This document shows positions 61,586 through 64,000 of a stretch of 64,000 bases of DNA, in pieces; the stretch's first letter is position 1; the number at the start of each line of letters is the position of its first letter. Where the stretch lies: positions 1 through 64,000 of the forward strand of contig NZ_WRPM01000071.1 in NCBI RefSeq assembly GCF_009758175.1, written 5' to 3'. This stretch comes from Nesterenkonia alkaliphila. GTDB lineage: Bacteria > Actinomycetota > Actinomycetes > Actinomycetales > Micrococcaceae. The translations under genes and the position numbers were made by a program. A model generated the notes under the pieces. That model was not told where the DNA came from, searched no databases, and worked only from the letters and a program-made list of their open reading frames with translations.

Positions 61586-61605
61586 CCATTGAGACGGAGC
61601 AGCTG

Positions 61606-62376
61606 ATGATAGACCTGACTATCGATAACGGACTGGCAGAGGTGGTGCTGAACGCACCCAAGAAGCTGAACTCGCTGGATGAGGCGGCCCTGGCGCAGCT
61701 GGAGGGCGCCTACCGGGAGGCCGAGGCGGCCGGGGTCCGGGCTCTGCTGCTGCGCGGTGAGGGCCGCGGCTTCTGCGCCGGGCGGGATATCTCCGGGGTC
61801 ACCCCGGCCGAGGACGATGTGCTGGGCTACCTGGGCGATAAGGTCACCCCGCTGCTGCGCCGGATGGCGCAGTTCCCGGCGCCCACCTTCGCCGCTGTTC
61901 AGGGCGCCTGCCTGGGCGTAGGCCTGGGGCTGGCCATCGCCACGGATGTGGTCTACGTTGCCGAGGACGCCAAGATCGGCTCCCCGTTCGCCTCGCTTGG
62001 CGCAACCCTGGACTCCGGTGGCCATGCCCTGTTCGTCGAGCGTCTGGGCGCCCACCGCACCCTGGACCTGATCTACACCGCAGAGCTGATCTCCGGGGCC
62101 GAGGCCGTGGCTGCCGGACTTTTCTCCCGGGCCGTGCCCGCGGCAGAGCTGGTGGAGTTCACCCGAGGGAAGGCGCAGAAAGCAGCCGCCGGGGCCACGC
62201 TTGCGTTCCGCGAGTCGAAGAAGCTGGTAGCCCAGATCCGAGATGAACGGATCGGCCTCTGGGAGTCCCTGGACGCGGAGAACCGCGCCCAGGCCGCGCT
62301 CTGCGCCTCAGAGGACTACGCGGAGGGCTTCGCCGCCTTCCAGGCCAAGCGAACCCCCAGCTTCCACGGCCGGTAG
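61606..62376 (+). CDS. paaG: PaaG-like 1,2-epoxyphenylacetyl-CoA isomerase
   Basis: Crotonase-fold protein of 256 residues. It has GEGRGFCAGRDISG and the oxyanion loop GACLGVGLGLAIATD, where the first hydratase Glu is absent, plus LGATLDSGGHALF with the catalytic Asp typical of PaaG. This points to the epoxide-to-oxepin isomerase rather than hydratase PaaF. It is the last gene of the unit, 20 nt after paaE. paaZ, paaF and paaH are not in the window. Confidence 0.82.
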   Translation: MIDLTIDNGLAEVVLNAPKKLNSLDEAALAQLEGAYREAEAAGVRALLLRGEGRGFCAGRDISGVTPAEDDVLGYLGDKVTPLLRRMAQFPAPTFAAVQGACLGVGLGLAIATDVVYVAEDAKIGSPFASLGATLDSGGHALFVERLGAHRTLDLIYTAELISGAEAVAAGLFSRAVPAAELVEFTRGKAQKAAAGATLAFRESKKLVAQIRDERIGLWESLDAENRAQAALCASEDYAEGFAAFQAKRTPSFHGR

Positions 62377-62399
62377 CTGCAGCTGTCCCAGGAACGGAG

Positions 62400-62966
62400 T
62401 CAGCCGCTGATGCGGGGCATCAGGACCCCGGCGGTGGTCTCCTGGCCGTCCTCATCATCGTCCTGATCCGGCTCCCCGGGGCGCAGATGGATGGCGCGGA
62501 TAGTTCCATCAGGCAGGTTCAGCAGCTGCTCCGCACGGATGAAGAGCTCCTGCCAAATCTGCAGCTCCTCCTCGGTCTCAGCCCCAGGCAGCGAGACGAA
62601 GGGAGCACGCCCGTCATCCAGCAGCCGCTGAGCATTGCGGAAGATGTGCAGGCCGAAGTCCACCAGGCCTGCGGAGATGCCTGCACCGTGGCACAACACC
62701 TTGTCCTGGGCGCGGGTCAACCGCTGCGGGCTGATGAAGCTGCTCGGCGGCTCAGAGAGGTGCTGGTCCACGAGCAGAGCCCAGTCACGGGAAACCGTCC
62801 TCCCGCCCTGCTGGTCTGGCAGGGCCGCGAGGCGAACACTGAACTCCTGGTGCAGTGCCGCTAAGAACTCCAGGGCACCGGGGGTGAAGAGTTCATCCTG
62901 GCGCGGAACCTCCGGGCCGGAGAGCGAAATGAACTGCTGGCTGGTCTCGGGGCTGGTGATAGTCAT
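62400..62966 (-). CDS. Shortened malate synthase-like protein without catalytic C-terminal half
   Basis: An intact ORF of 188 residues. Residues 22-50 (DELFTPGALEFLAALHQEF...) match the N-terminus of malate synthase A. Residues about 95-161 (GAGISAGLVDFGLHIFRNAQRLL..., LPGAETEEELQIWQELF, NLPDGTIRAIHL) match the later segment ending before the catalytic acids. About 100 family residues between these blocks are missing, and the acidic tail (DQDDDEDG) replaces the remaining 300 or so. A strong AGGAG precedes ATG 62966. It cannot be an active synthase. It may be a relic or a protein with a new role. Confidence 0.7.
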   Translation of the reverse strand: MTITSPETSQQFISLSGPEVPRQDELFTPGALEFLAALHQEFSVRLAALPDQQGGRTVSRDWALLVDQHLSEPPSSFISPQRLTRAQDKVLCHGAGISAGLVDFGLHIFRNAQRLLDDGRAPFVSLPGAETEEELQIWQELFIRAEQLLNLPDGTIRAIHLRPGEPDQDDDEDGQETTAGVLMPRISG

Positions 62967-63076
62967 GGCGAATCTCCTTTGATTCCGGTGTGACTCTTGG
63001 GCTGTCATCGTTGACATACCCAAGTCTTCGCCACTGGCAACCCCACTTCCAGCGCTTTGGCGGAGAAGTTCTGCAG

Positions 63077-63096
63077 TTCTTCGCAGTGCCGAAGAA
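63077..63096. repeat. Inverted repeat TTCTTCG-N6-CGAAGAA
   Basis: A perfect 7+7 palindrome about 110 nt upstream of the malate-synthase-like gene. A second pair, CTTGGG (62996-63001) and CCCAAG (63019-63024), lies closer to the start. Either could be an operator. The first could instead be a weak terminator after the upstream minus-strand gene. Confidence 0.4.
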
Positions 63097-63109
63097 ACCC
63101 TGAAACTAC

Positions 63110-63181
63110 GCTACTGGGCCCAGTCGGGGGTCTCCTTGGCCACCCGGGTCAGCACACGACGCCGCAGCACGCGCGGCCCGT
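63110..63181 (-). other. Possible short coding remnant downstream of the DUF4143 gene
   Basis: In a different frame from the ATPase, the minus strand reads NGPRVLRRRVLTRVAKETPDWAQ and a stop. The bias looks protein-like, but no start or family is recognised. It may be the 3' remnant of a lost gene or chance. Confidence 0.2.
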
Positions 63182-64000
63182 TCAGGGGGCAAGGTGACCA
63201 AGCGAGACCACATGCACTCCGTCTGGCCGGGTGTAACTGGCCTCGCCTCCGGTCAGGACAACTAGCGCTTGGAGCTGAGCTTGGCGCTGTTCCGAGACCT
63301 TACGACTGAGCTGCCGCAGATGATCGGCGGCTCGGTCGATGTGTTTCTGGCCCCCGAGCTTCACTTCACAAGCCACCCAGCGACCATCACGCAACTCTAT
63401 GATGGCATCAATTTCCAAGTTGGAGCTGTCCCGGTAGTGGAAGACACGTCCGCGATGAACGTCGGCATAGATGCGTAAATCTCGAATGGCTAAGGATTCA
63501 AAGAGAAACCCGAACGTCGTCAGTTCCTCCAGGAGCGCCTGAGGGGAAGTCTGCAAGGCCGCAGCGGCAAGTGAGGGATCAATGAAGTGCCACTTTGGAT
63601 GCACTCGAAGTCGCACTTTGGACCGCAGATGCACCGACCAGGCTGGCTGCTCTTCCAGAACAAATACTCTCTCCAAGGCATCGAGATACTTCCGGGCTGA
63701 TCTGTAGGAAACTGACCCTCCCCCGTTGCCCGAAATCTCCGCCTCTGCTGCCAATCTGGCAATACTGACCTCAGTCGAGACATTCCGGGCCAAGGCTCGG
63801 ATCAGTGCCTCCATCCGCAGCGGGTCGACACGAAGCTCTGCAGCCTCCAGGTCAGTCCGTGCAATGTCATCGAGATAACTCTCGAGGTAGTCGCTGGGAT
63901 CTGCCACATCATCATTGACCAACTCAGGCCAGCCGCCGCGAACAATGAGCTGAGCGTACTTCTCAACACTTGGTCCACCCAGCGCCCCCTGCATCTCTTT
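63182..64000 (-). CDS. AAA_14/DUF4143 ATPase, C-terminal part
   Basis: Partial gene: reading stays open past the right edge, so the N-terminal AAA_14 ATPase domain lies outside. The visible 270 or so residues are the DUF4143 region: VEKYAQLIVRGGWPEL, YLDDIARTDLEA, SARKYLDALERVFVLEEQPAW, FIDPSLAAAAL, GFLFESLAIRDLRIYA and a PD-(D/E)XK-like end with LEIDAIIELRDGRWVACEVKLGG. Such proteins are common and mostly uncharacterised, often mobile or defence-associated. It is less GC-rich than its neighbours, suggesting transfer. Confidence 0.85.
   Translation of the reverse strand, partial: KEMQGALGGPSVEKYAQLIVRGGWPELVNDDVADPSDYLESYLDDIARTDLEAAELRVDPLRMEALIRALARNVSTEVSIARLAAEAEISGNGGGSVSYRSARKYLDALERVFVLEEQPAWSVHLRSKVRLRVHPKWHFIDPSLAAAALQTSPQALLEELTTFGFLFESLAIRDLRIYADVHRGRVFHYRDSSNLEIDAIIELRDGRWVACEVKLGGQKHIDRAADHLRQLSRKVSEQRQAQLQALVVLTGGEASYTRPDGVHVVSLGHLAP

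Noticed and set aside
61606-62376. Call as enoyl-CoA hydratase PaaF
   Set aside because: The first catalytic Glu of hydratases is missing and a PaaG-type DSGG motif is present, so an isomerase is more likely.

Overview
This 64 kb window is high-GC DNA with dense, often overlapping genes. The organism is most likely a high-GC Gram-positive actinobacterium of the Micrococcales type (Arthrobacter/Nesterenkonia-like). Pointers are an LARTG sortase-type anchor, a SAM-IV-like riboswitch before metYX, a one-piece xanthine dehydrogenase, strong GGAGG ribosome binding sites and acidic secreted proteins. No rRNA, tRNA, transposase, integrase or CRISPR array was seen.

Region 1 (1-26.2 kb) is a purine and ureide nitrogen locus. 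It opens with molybdenum cofactor genes (moeA fragment, moaA, moaD). Next is a minus-strand unit of an NMT1/SsuA-type ABC importer and an 8-oxoguanine-deaminase-like amidohydrolase. Diverging from it are xdhC and a 1243-residue xanthine dehydrogenase fused in the order FAD - [2Fe-2S] - Mo. A long minus-strand run follows, with many ATGA overlaps: MobA/MocA-like transferase, a stand-alone IclR helix-turn-helix, allantoinase, urate oxidase, HIU hydrolase, an RpiR regulator, allantoate amidohydrolase, a PucG-type aminotransferase, a racemase-like protein, another amidohydrolase and a complete Dpp/Opp-type importer. A GntR/FCD regulator faces the importer. A TGAAAC-N4-GTTTCA palindrome lies in the xdhC/deaminase control region and again before pucG, suggesting one local regulon.

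Region 2 (27.2-37.3 kb) holds two very large ExeM/NucH-type extracellular nucleases. One is cell-wall anchored, carries propeller-like extensions and ends in LARTG. The other is secreted and ends in two carbohydrate-binding modules. They could release nucleotides from extracellular DNA for the pathway of region 1.

Region 3 (37.5-43.1 kb) is a minus-strand run of metY, metX, an acetamidase/formamidase, an amidase and uraD (OHCU decarboxylase). It is headed by a SAM-IV-like riboswitch, so late purine-degradation genes appear to sit behind methionine control.

Region 4 (43.3-54.9 kb) covers short-chain and branched acyl metabolism: an AtoE-type transporter, gluQ, an SDR, a thiolase, mmsA, mmsB, an enoyl-CoA hydratase, a MarR regulator, an acyl-CoA synthetase and a glutaryl-CoA-dehydrogenase-like enzyme.

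Region 5 (54.9-62.4 kb) is a phenylacetate degradation cluster: paaI, paaK, a PaaR-type TetR regulator, paaABCDE and a paaG-like isomerase. The same 20-bp operator occurs in both of its promoters. The window closes with an intact small ORF that is a shortened malate synthase lacking the catalytic C-terminal half, and the C-terminal part of an AAA_14/DUF4143 ATPase running off the edge.
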